Below, one piece after another: positions 48,815 through 58,925 of a stretch of DNA of 64,000 bases; within the stretch, counting starts at the first letter, position 1; each line of letters starts with the position of its first letter. The DNA is taken from contig JAUJMQ010000006.1 of assembly GCA_030446775.1 (NCBI GenBank), forward strand, positions 1 to 64,000, written 5' to 3'. Made by a program: the position numbers and the translations under genes. The notes beneath the pieces were generated by a model, which saw nothing but the letters and a program-made list of their open reading frames with translations, searched no databases and had not been told where the DNA came from. The DNA comes from Egibacteraceae bacterium. Lineage in GTDB: Bacteria; Actinomycetota; Nitriliruptoria; Euzebyales; Egibacteraceae.

Positions 48815-49855
48815 GTGCTGACCGACGCCGGCCTGTACCTGCGCTTCGACGGCTACGACGAGCTCAAGGAGGTGCTGGCGGGCTCTGACGAGGACGTCCT
48901 CGTCGCCCTCGGCAAGCCGGCGCTCATCCGCATCCCGGGCACCGACCCCGCACCGCGCTCGCGGCTGGCATCGTGCCTGCTGCACGGCAACGAGGACTCC
49001 GGGTACCGCGCGGTGCTCGAGGCGCTGCGGACCGGTGAGCACCACGCCTTCGACCTGTGGGTCATCATCGGCAACGTCCGCGCCGCCCGCACCGACGGCT
49101 GGTTCGCGCACCGGTACCTCGACGACCAGGAGGACTTCAACCGCACCTGGGGCGTGTCCCCGCCGACGACGCGCATGCGGCGCTGCTGCGACGCGATCCT
49201 GGAGATCCTCGTCGACACCGACCTCGAGGCCGCCGTCGACCTGCACAACAACACCGGCAAGAACCCCTACTACTGCGTCGTCCCCGACCCGACGCAGGAG
49301 GCGCTGTACCTGGCGGCCGGGCTGGCCGACACGATCCTGCGCTGGCCGCTGCGCGCGCACACGCTCATGGAGGCCCTGTCGCCGGTGTGCCCCGCGGTGT
49401 CGGTGGAGTGCGGGATGCCGGGCATCCCCGACAGCACCGCCTTCGCGTTCGGCGCGCTCCGCCGCTTCCTGGATCGGCGCGACCTCGGCGAGCCGACCCC
49501 GGCGCCGCGCCGCGTGTTCGAGATGCAGCACCGTGTCGTCGTGCGCCCGGAGGTGCCGTTCGCCTTCGGTGGGGCACTCAGCGAGGAGCTCGACCTGGTG
49601 CTGGCACCCGGGATGGACGGGCACAACTTCGGGATGGTGCTCGCCGGCACGGAGATCGGGCGAGCGCATCCGGGGGCGGCGATGCCGCTGCTCGTCACCG
49701 ACATGCGCGGACGCGAGACCACCGACCGGTTCTTCGCGGTGCGCCCGGACGGGGCGCTCGTCGTCACCGAGGACGTGACGCCCGTCATGTGGACGACGAC
49801 GGTTCGCCAGACGCGGCGTGACTGCCTGTTCTACGTCGCCCGGCGCCGCGCCTGA
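48815..49855 (+). CDS. Succinylglutamate desuccinylase/aspartoacylase-family metallohydrolase
   Basis: A 346-residue M14-like zinc hydrolase. LLHGNEDSGYRAVLEAL (HxxE zinc ligands), AVDLHNNTGKNPYYCV (third ligand His with NNTG), and VECGMPGIPDSTAFAFGALR fit the AstE/AspA superfamily. The enzyme would remove an acyl group from an N-acyl amino acid or similar. Leaderless GTG start. Intact. Specific substrate not predictable. Confidence 0.85.
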   Translation: MLTDAGLYLRFDGYDELKEVLAGSDEDVLVALGKPALIRIPGTDPAPRSRLASCLLHGNEDSGYRAVLEALRTGEHHAFDLWVIIGNVRAARTDGWFAHRYLDDQEDFNRTWGVSPPTTRMRRCCDAILEILVDTDLEAAVDLHNNTGKNPYYCVVPDPTQEALYLAAGLADTILRWPLRAHTLMEALSPVCPAVSVECGMPGIPDSTAFAFGALRRFLDRRDLGEPTPAPRRVFEMQHRVVVRPEVPFAFGGALSEELDLVLAPGMDGHNFGMVLAGTEIGRAHPGAAMPLLVTDMRGRETTDRFFAVRPDGALVVTEDVTPVMWTTTVRQTRRDCLFYVARRRA

Positions 49856-50394
49856 CGCTGCACCGTGGTCTCGGGCTCGCTGTCGGCCGGGTTCGGGCCG
49901 CCGTGGCGTGCCGCCCCGCCGATGCGCCAGTCGCCGTCCTCGAGGACCATCTCGTAGATGAGCTGCACCGGCTCCGCGTCGCCGGTCACCTCCACGAGCA
50001 CCGACGCGCGGCGCCCGTCGGTGACGCACTGCGCCGAGGTGTGCCCGTTCGCGCGTCGTACCTGCGGGAAGCCCTGCTCGATGACCCGCTGGAACGCCTC
50101 GGGGGTGAAGCGGGACCGGAAGCCCCGGGACGCGTGGGTGAGCGCCTGGGTGAAGTCGCCCGCGCGGAACGCGGCGAGCTGCGCGTCGATCCGCTCGTCG
50201 ATCCGGGCGAGCACCGCCGCGTCGCAGTCGTCGACCCTGGCCCGCCCGCGGGGGCTCTCGCTGGGCGCGACGGTCGGTGCCGGCTGCGTCGCCGCGCTCG
50301 GGGGAGCGCTCTGCGCAGAGGGGCCGTCCCGCGTGCAGCCGGCCGCGGTGAGGGCCAGCAGGAAGACGGCGGCGAGCGCCAGGCGGCGGCTCAC
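49831..50394 (-). CDS. DUF4864-like lipoprotein
   Basis: A 187-residue lipoprotein. The signal SRRLALAAVFLLALTAAGC ends in the lipobox TAAGC. A Pro/Ser/Ala-rich linker follows, then AQLAAFRAGDFTQALTHASR and RFTPEAFQRVIEQGFPQVRR, then VEVTGDAEPVQLIYEMVLED, the DUF4864 arrangement. Function unknown. GTG overlaps the mca TGA (GTGA), so it is coupled to mca; its 3' end overlaps the convergent AspA-like gene by 25 bp. Confidence 0.82.
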   Translation of the reverse strand: MSRRLALAAVFLLALTAAGCTRDGPSAQSAPPSAATQPAPTVAPSESPRGRARVDDCDAAVLARIDERIDAQLAAFRAGDFTQALTHASRGFRSRFTPEAFQRVIEQGFPQVRRANGHTSAQCVTDGRRASVLVEVTGDAEPVQLIYEMVLEDGDWRIGGAARHGGPNPADSEPETTVQRQARRRAT

Positions 50395-51254
50395 TCCAGG
50401 CCGGCGAACAGCGAGGTCTCGGGCAGCTCGGTCTCGACCAGGCTGCGGGCGAGCTGGAAGTCCTCCCACGGATAGACCTCGCGCACGACCTCGTCGGGCA
50501 CCCGGAACCACATCCCGGCGGGGTCGATCTGGGTGGCGTGGGCCAGCAGCGCCTGCGAGCGCTGGCCGAGGTAGTCGCCGATGTCGACGGAGGTCGTCGA
50601 CGGGTCCTGCTCGTCGCCCGCCCGTCGCGCCAGCCAGTCGGCGAAGGGCGACTCGATGCCTCGCGCCTCGCAGGCGGCGTGCAGCAGCTCGACGCGCCGG
50701 CGGTTGAACGAGCCCATGTAGTACAGCTTGCGCGCCTGCCACGGCGCGCCGGCGGAGGGGTAGGCGCCGGGGTCGGCGGCCGCGTCGAACGCCGCTGCCG
50801 TGATGTCGTGGCAGCGGATGTGGTCGGGGTGCGGGTAGCCGCCGCCCTGGGGGTAGGTCACGAGCACGTCGGGTCGCTCCCGGCGGACGACCGCGACGAG
50901 CCGCCCGACCGCCTCGGCCAGCGCCACGTTGTAGAAGCAGTCCGGCGCGAGCAGCGAGCCGTCGCCGTCGAAGTCCTCCACGTAGCCCGAGTCGGGGTAA
51001 CCGAGGTCGAACTGGTCGGACACGCCGAGGATCTCCAGCGCCCGCTCGAGCTCCTCCCGGCGGATCTCGACCATCCGCTCCTTGAGGCCGGGTCGGTCCA
51101 TGGCGGGGTTGAGGATGTCGCCGGCCTTGCCGTCGGTGCAGGTGACGACGGTCACGCGGTAGCCCTCTTTGGCGTAGCGGGCCATCGTGCCGGCGCCCTT
51201 GGAGGACTCGTCGTCGGGGTGGGCGTGGACGAACATCGCATGAAGCTCGGGCAT
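50391..51254 (-). CDS. mca: Mycothiol S-conjugate amidase
   Basis: A 287-residue zinc amidase of the PIG-L fold that cleaves mycothiol S-conjugates to mercapturates for detoxification. FVHAHPDDESSKGAGTMARY and GGGYPHPDHIRCHDI are the metal motifs; TCTDGKAGDILNPAMDRPG and KLYYMGSFNRRRVELLH match Mca rather than MshB. The length and C-terminal WFRVPDEVVREVYPWEDFQL are diagnostic. ATG at 51254, 7 nt behind TACCCT (51262-51267): leaderless. Together with mshC it shows the organism makes mycothiol. Confidence 0.93.
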   Translation of the reverse strand: MPELHAMFVHAHPDDESSKGAGTMARYAKEGYRVTVVTCTDGKAGDILNPAMDRPGLKERMVEIRREELERALEILGVSDQFDLGYPDSGYVEDFDGDGSLLAPDCFYNVALAEAVGRLVAVVRRERPDVLVTYPQGGGYPHPDHIRCHDITAAAFDAAADPGAYPSAGAPWQARKLYYMGSFNRRRVELLHAACEARGIESPFADWLARRAGDEQDPSTTSVDIGDYLGQRSQALLAHATQIDPAGMWFRVPDEVVREVYPWEDFQLARSLVETELPETSLFAGLE

Positions 51255-51261
51255 GGGTGCA

Positions 51262-51267
51262 AGGGTA
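51262..51267 (-). promoter_or_regulatory. -10 box TACCCT, leaderless mca
   Basis: Ends 7 nt before the mca ATG. Confidence 0.65.
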
Positions 51268-51339
51268 CCGACCGCGGCCCGGCCGCCGCGAGGGCCGCCG
51301 GCGCGTCTCAGTCGCCGGCGAGCCTGCCATGCCGCGGAG

Positions 51340-52203
51340 TCAGTCGGGCGGCTGCGCCGGCGCCCAGCGGGAGCTCCAGGCCGTCGACAGCCGCGCCGAA
51401 GCCGGGTCGGCGGCGAGGTCGGCGAGGTAGGCGGCGACCAGCGCCATCGCCTGCCTGACCCTGGGCTCGGCACCCTTGAGGCGGACGATGCACTCGCGAC
51501 CGGGATAGGACCCGAGGTGCACGTCCGGATACTCCACGACGATCCGGTCGAAGATCGGGTTGAGGGTCGACTCGGGGTAGGGGTGGGTGACCTCCGCGAC
51601 GTGCTGGGGGTCGCCGCGGCCGGCCAGCAGCGCAGGCGCGACGCCCTCGTCGAAGATCCGCCGGAGCTCGGCGGGGACGCCGGGCAGGACGACGATCGTC
51701 GCGCCCGCCGCCTCGCCGCAGCCGCCGTCGACGTCGACCGCCACCCCGGGGATGAGGCCGGATCCGCCCGAGAGCAGATGGGCTGGTGCCGGCACCCGTG
51801 CCATCTTGCGCATCGAGGCGGCGTGGCCCTCGCTGACCCGGATCCCCCGCGACCGGGTGCGCTCCAGCGACGCGGTGATCCGGTCGTCGATGAGCGGCTC
51901 GGTCCGCAGCGACGTGCCGAGGTGCCGCGCGACCGCCTCGAAAGTCAGGTCGTCGGGGGTCGAACCGATGCCGCCCGACGTCACGACCAGCCGCGGCCGC
52001 TCGCGGGCGAGCTCGGTCGCCAGCGCCTCGTCGATGGCCGCGAGCGTGTCGGGCACCGTCACGACGCGGTCCAGGGGCACCCCCACCGACTGCAGCCGTC
52101 CGGCCATCCAGCCCGAGTTGGTGTCCTGGACGAACCCGCCGAGGATCTCGTCACCGATGACGACGATGGAGACCCGCAGCCTCGCCGCCGCCATGGCCGC
52201 CAT
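51340..52203 (-). CDS. CinA/MoaB-like competence-damage protein (MPT-binding domain)
   Basis: A 287-residue protein with the CinA N-terminal MoCF-biosynthesis fold: VSIVVIGDEILGGFVQDTNS, TSGGIGSTPDDLTFEAVARH, HLLSGGSGLIPGV and IVVLPGVPAELRRIFDE. It lacks the C-terminal nicotinamide-mononucleotide deamidase domain of full-length CinA, so it belongs to the short COG1058 group. ATG at 52203, 8 nt behind TATCCT (52212-52217), leaderless; a second ATG three codons later is possible. Confidence 0.85.
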   Translation of the reverse strand: MAAMAAARLRVSIVVIGDEILGGFVQDTNSGWMAGRLQSVGVPLDRVVTVPDTLAAIDEALATELARERPRLVVTSGGIGSTPDDLTFEAVARHLGTSLRTEPLIDDRITASLERTRSRGIRVSEGHAASMRKMARVPAPAHLLSGGSGLIPGVAVDVDGGCGEAAGATIVVLPGVPAELRRIFDEGVAPALLAGRGDPQHVAEVTHPYPESTLNPIFDRIVVEYPDVHLGSYPGRECIVRLKGAEPRVRQAMALVAAYLADLAADPASARLSTAWSSRWAPAQPPD

Positions 52204-52211
52204 GGCGGTCC

Positions 52212-52217
52212 AGGATA
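52212..52217 (-). promoter_or_regulatory. -10 box TATCCT, leaderless
   Basis: Ends 8 nt before the ATG of the CinA-like gene. Confidence 0.6.
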
Positions 52218-52252
52218 GCCGCGCGCCGCGGGGCGACCCCGCGGCCCCGTAC

Positions 52253-52307
52253 GACGCACTGAAACGCCGGGCGGCTCTCTCGTCCAACGACTCCCTCCGC
52301 CAGACAG
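52253..52307 (-). repeat. Dispersed 60-bp repeat, copy 4
   Basis: Minus-orientation copy between the divergent CinA-like and membrane-protein genes. The GCCGCCCGGCG core, the GTTTCAGTGCGTC edge and GAGTCGTTGGAC are kept, but one hairpin arm is mutated (CTCCCTCCGCCAG), so the stem would not form. Confidence 0.75.
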
Positions 52308-52311
52308 CCCC

Positions 52312-52317
52312 TACCAT
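52312..52317 (+). promoter_or_regulatory. -10 box TACCAT, leaderless
   Basis: Ends 8 nt before the ATG at 52326. Confidence 0.6.
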
Positions 52318-52325
52318 TGGCAGCC

Positions 52326-53201
52326 ATGTACACCTCTCCCGACGAGGCGCGATCGGACCTGTTCCTGGCCGGGGCGGTGTTCCTGTTCGGGCCCCTGCTC
52401 CTCGGCGTCGTGCTCGACCTCCTCCCGCTGGACGGCATCCCCGGTTTCGGTCTCGTCCTGGCGGTCGTCCTGCCGCTCGCCACGACCCTGCTGGTGCCAT
52501 GGCTGCTGATCCGCTACCGCAAGGAGCGGCTGTCGGACTACGGGCTGGGCGTGCCCGCGCAGACGTTCCTGCCCGGGCTGCTGCTCGCCGCGCCGATCGT
52601 CGCCGCGGCGCTGCTCGCCGGGCTGCTGTCGGGTGGTGACGTGCTCGCCGACGTGCCCGTGGTGGCCGCCGCCGCGTCCGGGTCGTGGGTGCAGCTGCTG
52701 GCACGGCTCGTCTCCTGGGTGGGCCTCGTCGGGCTCGCCGTCTACATGACGGTCAAGGCACGCGACGCCTTCCGCGGTGACCCGATGTACCTGCGCACCG
52801 CGCTGCTGCAGATCGGGCGGATCGTCGGCCTCGTCGCGGCGGGGGCGACCGTGCTGCTCGTCGTGTCGACTTTGTTCAACGAGGTGTCGAGCGGGTCGCT
52901 CGGTGTCATCGCCCGGCTGGTCCTGCTGCCTGTGGCGGTGGCCGGAGCGGTGCTGCTGGCGACGCAGCGGCTGCGCGGCAACGTCCTCACCGCCCGCCCG
53001 ACGCTGCTCACCCCGGTGGTCCTGTTGGCGATCGGACCGTTCGCGCTGTCGCTGAACGCCGTGAGCTTTGTGTTCGGTGTGTGGCAGGCAGCCGTCCTCG
53101 CCGGTGTGGGCCTGCTCATCGGGTCGCTGCTGGAGGCGCGCCGCTCGGCGCTGGGACCGCTCGCCCTCGGCCTGGCCCTGGCGGTGACCACCTCGCTGTG
53201 A
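52326..53201 (+). CDS. Polytopic membrane protein of unknown function
   Basis: A 291-residue protein with about eight hydrophobic segments (LFLAGAVFLFGPLLLGVVLD, FGLVLAVVLPLATTLLVPWL, LPGLLLAAPIVAAALLAGLL and others). No transporter or enzyme motif recognised. Its stop overlaps the GTG of the following secreted-protein gene (GTGA), so the two are coupled. Confidence 0.75.
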   Translation: MYTSPDEARSDLFLAGAVFLFGPLLLGVVLDLLPLDGIPGFGLVLAVVLPLATTLLVPWLLIRYRKERLSDYGLGVPAQTFLPGLLLAAPIVAAALLAGLLSGGDVLADVPVVAAAASGSWVQLLARLVSWVGLVGLAVYMTVKARDAFRGDPMYLRTALLQIGRIVGLVAAGATVLLVVSTLFNEVSSGSLGVIARLVLLPVAVAGAVLLATQRLRGNVLTARPTLLTPVVLLAIGPFALSLNAVSFVFGVWQAAVLAGVGLLIGSLLEARRSALGPLALGLALAVTTSL

Positions 53202-54439
53202 GCAGCGGCGAGGAGGCGGGGGAGGACGGCGCGGCAGCTCACGACGTCGCGGGCGACCGGCCCCGACAGCCGGGCCGGCCTCCACCCAGCCGCTGGACCC
53301 GGCCGCTGGCGGCCGTCGTCGCGGCGCTGGCCCTCGTCGCCGCCGTGACCGTGCGCCCGACGGCCGCGGAGCGTGGTGCCGGCGAGCCGGCGCAGCCGGG
53401 TCCGCCGCGCCGCCAGCGGCGGCCGTGTCCAGCGAGCCGCCCGCCGCCGCGCAGGCGAGGCGGCCGCCTCCGGCCGACGCCGGCGCGGCTGGCGGCGCAG
53501 GCCGACGGCTCACACGCCGGCCGTCCCCTCGCGGACGGCTCCGAGCCCGTCCGGGGCGGCCGGGACGCCGGGGCCGGCCTCCGGCGCGCCGCGGCTCCCG
53601 CCGGCGACGCGCCGAGACGCCGGCCGGTCGGCGCTGCGCTCATGCCGGTCGAGCCCCGGCTGACCGCCTTCGCGGGCCTGTCGAGCTGGATCGACGTCTA
53701 CGACACCGCGACCACCGCAGCGGAGCAGGTCGCGACCGCCGCCGGCCACGGTGTGCAGACGCTGTTCGTCCAGTCAGGCAAGTTCGACTCGCCGGGGGAC
53801 CTGCACGACCCCGCCCGCCTGGCGGCCGCGATCGAAGCGGCCCACGACCGGGGGCTGCGCGTCGTGACCTGGTACACCCCCGACTTCGTCGACCTCGCGC
53901 GCGACTACCGGCGCTCGCAGGCCGCCATGGCGTTCGTCACGCCGCGCGGCGATCGCCCCGACGCGTTCGGTCTCGACATCGAGGTCGAGACGCTGGCCGA
54001 CACCGCGGAGCGCACCCGCCGCCTGTTGCAGCTCTCCTCGGCGCTGCGCACCTGGCTCGGCTCGGACTACCCGATGGCGGCGATCGTCCTGCCGCCGCTG
54101 CAGCTGGACCTGCGACCCGGCTGGTGGCCGGGCTTCCCGTACGACCAGCTGCGCAGCTCCTTCGACGTCTTCGTCCCGATGAGCTACAGCTCGTTCCGGG
54201 GCACCGACGCCGCCACGACGCGCCAGTGGAACCTCACCAACGTCGTCGAGCTGCGGCGTCGGGCCGGCGACCCTGCGCTGCCGGTGCACCTGGCCGGCGG
54301 CCTGGCCGACGGACTCGTGGAGGTCGGCGCCTTCGTCGGCGCCGCCGCGGCCGGGCACGTCACCGGCGCCGGCCTGTACGACCTGGAGATCACCCCCGAC
54401 GCCGCCTGGCCGGCACTGCGGCGCCTGCGCACGCCCTGA
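53198..54439 (+). CDS. Membrane-anchored protein with a glycosyl-hydrolase-like (TIM-barrel) domain
   Basis: A 413-residue protein: short cytoplasmic N-terminus, one transmembrane/signal segment (PLAAVVAALALVAAVTV), about 120 residues of Pro/Arg/Ala-rich linker, then a folded domain from about residue 150. FAGLSSWIDVYDTATTAAEQ, VQTLFVQSGKFDSPGDLHDP, ARLAAAIEAAHDRGLRVVTW, FGLDIEVETLADTAERTRRL and FDVFVPMSYSSFRG alternate like strands and helices of a TIM barrel of the putative glycoside hydrolase type. Conserved acidic residues (Asp-Ile-Glu) at the expected barrel ends support this. Specific family uncertain. Confidence 0.6.
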   Translation: MSSGEEAGEDGAAAHDVAGDRPRQPGRPPPSRWTRPLAAVVAALALVAAVTVRPTAAERGAGEPAQPGPPRRQRRPCPASRPPPRRRGGRLRPTPARLAAQADGSHAGRPLADGSEPVRGGRDAGAGLRRAAAPAGDAPRRRPVGAALMPVEPRLTAFAGLSSWIDVYDTATTAAEQVATAAGHGVQTLFVQSGKFDSPGDLHDPARLAAAIEAAHDRGLRVVTWYTPDFVDLARDYRRSQAAMAFVTPRGDRPDAFGLDIEVETLADTAERTRRLLQLSSALRTWLGSDYPMAAIVLPPLQLDLRPGWWPGFPYDQLRSSFDVFVPMSYSSFRGTDAATTRQWNLTNVVELRRRAGDPALPVHLAGGLADGLVEVGAFVGAAAAGHVTGAGLYDLEITPDAAWPALRRLRTP

Positions 54440-54469
54440 CACGGGCGCGGCCGACTCCGCGTGGCGATG

Positions 54470-56659
54470 TCACGCCAGGGCGCTCTCGGTGCCGGCGTCG
54501 TGGGCGAACAGACAGCTCCCGCCGGCGCGTCGCGCCGTCGTGCGGATCTGCTCCAGGTCGGGGCTCTCGGGCAACCCGAACACCATCAGGTCCGGCCGGG
54601 ACGCCTCGTCGCCGGCGTCGAACGCGTCCACGACGCGCGTGGTCGTGTCCCTCGGCAGGCGTCCCGCCGTCGCGAGCCGGTGCAGGTACCCGTCGGCGGC
54701 GTCGCGGTGCCGGGGATCCTGGGCGACGCCGACGAGCGTCAGGTGTGCGCGCCAGTTACGCGTCAGCTGGTAGGCCGCCAGCGTCGCGAGGTCGAGGTTC
54801 GGAAGGTCGCTGCCCAGCTCCCACCCCGGGCCCTGGTCGCCGAGCCACAGTGCGATCCGGCGGCGCCGCCCCAGGCCGGTCCGCGGGTTGTGGCAGAAGA
54901 CGAGGACCCCCAGACCGTGGGCGTGCGCGGCGGCCATGACCGCCGCGAGCTCGCGATCGCGTGAGACGTCGTCGGGAACGCTCAGGAACACCGCGTTCGG
55001 CGTCAGGAACGCCCCGGACAGCGCCTGGATGCTCGTGACCACCCCGCGCTCGAAGCTCTCCGCCTCGACCGTGCTCGCCGTCGCGAACACCCCCTCGTCG
55101 CGGAAGCCCTGGGCGGCTGCGTCCAGCGCAGCCGTCGAGACGCCGGACCCGATCCCGATGATCTTCACCGTCCCCTTCGACGCGACGATGCCGTGGACCA
55201 GCGGGAACGTCGCGCGGACCTCGTCGGGATCGCGCACCGGCTGGAGCAGGTTGGGCTTCCAGCCGCGCTCGTTGGTGCCCCCCAGCTCGATGACCCGCCG
55301 GGCCGCCCACTCGGCCAGCGCCACGAACAGCCCGCTGCGCATGTCTCCCGCCGGCGCCCGCAGCCCGCGGCGCACGAGCACGACGTAGAAGGCGAGCACG
55401 AGGCCGACGGCGAGGAGCCCGAACACGGGGTTGATGATGAACATCGCGAACACGCAACCGAGGGCCCCGATCAGCGGGACGACCCGTGGGATCCGCAACA
55501 GGGGGCGGAAGCTGACCAGCCCGAGGCTCTGCTCGACGAGGACGACGACGTTGATCATCGTGTAGGTGATCAGAAAGAACATCGTGATCAGCGGCGCGAT
55601 CACGTTGAGGTTGCGTAGCAGCAGCGCGCCGAGCACGACCGCTCCGGTCACCAGGGTGGCGTTGCGCGGCTCGCCGCGCCGGTCCTGCCCGGCCCGCCGC
55701 GCGCTCGCCGGCAACACCCCGGTGGCCGCGATCGCCTGCAGGATCCGGGGTGCCCCGACGATGGAGCCCAGGGCCGACGACAGGGTGGCGCCGAGCAGCC
55801 CGGCGAGCACGGCGGGGGCCCACGCGGCGCGGTCGACCATCACGTAGTAGTCGGAGACGAGCACGTCGGGCGGGGCGGAGCGCGCCAACCAGTAGGCGAT
55901 CAGCAGGTAGACGAGCAGGCTGACCCCGATCGCCGACATCGTCCCACGCGGGATGCTGCGGCGCGGGTCGCGCAGGTCGCCCGACAGGTTGGCGCCGGCC
56001 ATGATCCCGGTGGCGGCCGGGAAGAAGACGGCGAACACCGGCCAGAAGCTGGTGCCCTGGAAGCCGGTCTCCGGCGCGCCGGGGAACTGCCCGAACAAGG
56101 TCACGGGCTCGGTCATGGACCCGCCGAACGCCGCGACCGCGATCGAGACGAGCGACACCACGATGGCAGCGAGGATGACGAACTGCACCCGGAAGGCCAG
56201 GCTCGGACCGACGTAGGCGACGCCGAAGACGACGGCGAAGACGGCGAGGTCGACCAGCAGCGACGGCGCCTCGGGGAGGATGTACTGCAGGCCCGCGCGG
56301 AAGCCGAAGATGTACATGGCGACCGCCAGCGCCTGGGACACGTACAGCGGCACCCCGACGGCGCCGCCGACCTCCAGCCCCAGCGACTGGGAGATGATCG
56401 AGTACGCGCCGCCCGCGCCGATGCGGATGTTCGTCGTGAGTGACGACAGCGACAGGCCGGTGGCACCGGTGATCGCGAAGGCGCCGAGGATGATCCCGAC
56501 CGCGCCGAGCAGCCCGGCGTTGCCGACCACCCAACCCGCCCGCAGGTACATGATCACGCCGAGGATCGTCAGCAGCGTCGGTGTGAAGACCCCCTCGAAG
56601 GTGCCGAACTTCTTCGGCGCCGGAGGTGCCTCCTGAGGGCTGGCACCAAGCTCGGTCAC
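54470..56659 (-). CDS. SLC12-like cation-chloride cotransporter / APC-superfamily permease
   Basis: A 729-residue APC-superfamily transporter. FGTFEGVFTPTLLTILGVIM at the start of TM1, then AGWVVGNAGLLG, GAGGAYSIISQSLGLEVGGA and PAATGIMAGANLSGDLRDPR are characteristic of the SLC12 (NKCC/KCC) family rather than amino-acid permeases. About twelve TM segments fill residues 20-440; the C-terminal ~270 residues form a cytoplasmic domain as in bacterial and eukaryotic members. Electroneutral K/Na-Cl cotransport is the family role; the ions here are unknown. GTG at 56659 with GGAGG. Intact. Confidence 0.87.
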   Translation of the reverse strand: MTELGASPQEAPPAPKKFGTFEGVFTPTLLTILGVIMYLRAGWVVGNAGLLGAVGIILGAFAITGATGLSLSSLTTNIRIGAGGAYSIISQSLGLEVGGAVGVPLYVSQALAVAMYIFGFRAGLQYILPEAPSLLVDLAVFAVVFGVAYVGPSLAFRVQFVILAAIVVSLVSIAVAAFGGSMTEPVTLFGQFPGAPETGFQGTSFWPVFAVFFPAATGIMAGANLSGDLRDPRRSIPRGTMSAIGVSLLVYLLIAYWLARSAPPDVLVSDYYVMVDRAAWAPAVLAGLLGATLSSALGSIVGAPRILQAIAATGVLPASARRAGQDRRGEPRNATLVTGAVVLGALLLRNLNVIAPLITMFFLITYTMINVVVLVEQSLGLVSFRPLLRIPRVVPLIGALGCVFAMFIINPVFGLLAVGLVLAFYVVLVRRGLRAPAGDMRSGLFVALAEWAARRVIELGGTNERGWKPNLLQPVRDPDEVRATFPLVHGIVASKGTVKIIGIGSGVSTAALDAAAQGFRDEGVFATASTVEAESFERGVVTSIQALSGAFLTPNAVFLSVPDDVSRDRELAAVMAAAHAHGLGVLVFCHNPRTGLGRRRRIALWLGDQGPGWELGSDLPNLDLATLAAYQLTRNWRAHLTLVGVAQDPRHRDAADGYLHRLATAGRLPRDTTTRVVDAFDAGDEASRPDLMVFGLPESPDLEQIRTTARRAGGSCLFAHDAGTESALA

Positions 56660-56779
56660 GTGTCCTCCCTGATGGATCTGCCGCACCGGTCTGCCGGCGG
56701 CGCCCCGGCGTCGGACTGCGGGCGCCCGGCCCTGATCATGCCGCGCGCGACCCCTGACGCGCCCGACGCCGCGCTCCAG

Positions 56780-57058
56780 GCCGCCGGGTGTTTGAGGTGC
56801 GTCCTGGAAGCCGCCTCCCGGAACCTGCCTCCCGGAGGGAGTCGTTGAACGGAAGCCGCCCGGCGTTTGAGGTGCGTCCTGAATCTGCCTCCCGGAGGGA
56901 GTCGTTGAACGGAAGCCGCCCGGCGTGTGAGGTGCGTCCTGAAGCTGCCTCCCGGAGGGAGTCGTTGAACGAAAGCCGCCCGGCGTTTGAGGTGCGTCCT
57001 GAACCTGCCTCCGGAGGGAGTCGTTGAACGGAAGCCGCCCGGCGTTTGAGGTGCGTCA
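56780..57058 (+). repeat. Tandem array of the 60-bp repeat (one partial and four complete units)
   Basis: A partial unit (56780-56805 plus a short link) is followed by four head-to-tail units at 56821-56880, 56881-56940, 56941-57000 and 57001-57058. Period is exactly 60 bp apart from one missing C in the last unit. Each holds CTCCC-GGA-GGGAG, then GTCGTTGAAC, then GCCGCCCGGCG and the edge TTTGAGGTGCGTCCT. Units differ at only one to three positions. It lies between the divergent SLC12-like gene and ettA and is not a CRISPR (no spacers). Confidence 0.95.
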
Positions 57059-57064
57059 TAGGGT
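57059..57064 (+). promoter_or_regulatory. -10 box TAGGGT of ettA, abutting the repeat array
   Basis: TAGGGT follows the last repeat's GGTGCGTCA without a gap, and the TTG start of ettA is 47 nt downstream of the box. Confidence 0.5.
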
Positions 57065-57111
57065 GGTCGGTCGTGGTCGATCCGCGATCGCAGCCGGCGA
57101 AGGTCTGAGCC

Positions 57112-58785
<1,674 letters not shown>

Positions 58786-58860
58786 CGCGCGCGGGGAACA
58801 TGCCGAGGCCCCGTGGCCGTGGCCGGTCGGGGGCCCCGCGACGCCTTCGGCGGGTTGCGG

Positions 58861-58883
58861 GCGGGACCGCCGGGCGGTCTCGC
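58861..58883. terminator. Hairpin between ettA and mshC
   Basis: GCGGGACCGC-CGG-GCGGTCTCGC forms a 10-bp stem (one G-U pair) between the convergent genes. Confidence 0.55.
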
Positions 58884-58925
58884 GGGCGCTCTCGTGTGGG
58901 TGCGCTGTGCCCCGGGCGGGCGCCG

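Noticed and set aside
56788-57027. ORF with four 20-residue repeats (SLNGSRPAFEVRPE type)
   Set aside because: The protein periodicity follows simply from a 60-bp DNA repeat. The sequence is intergenic and its single copies elsewhere are in various frames and orientations.
56780-57058. CRISPR array
   Set aside because: Units are directly adjacent with no unique spacers, and no cas genes are nearby.
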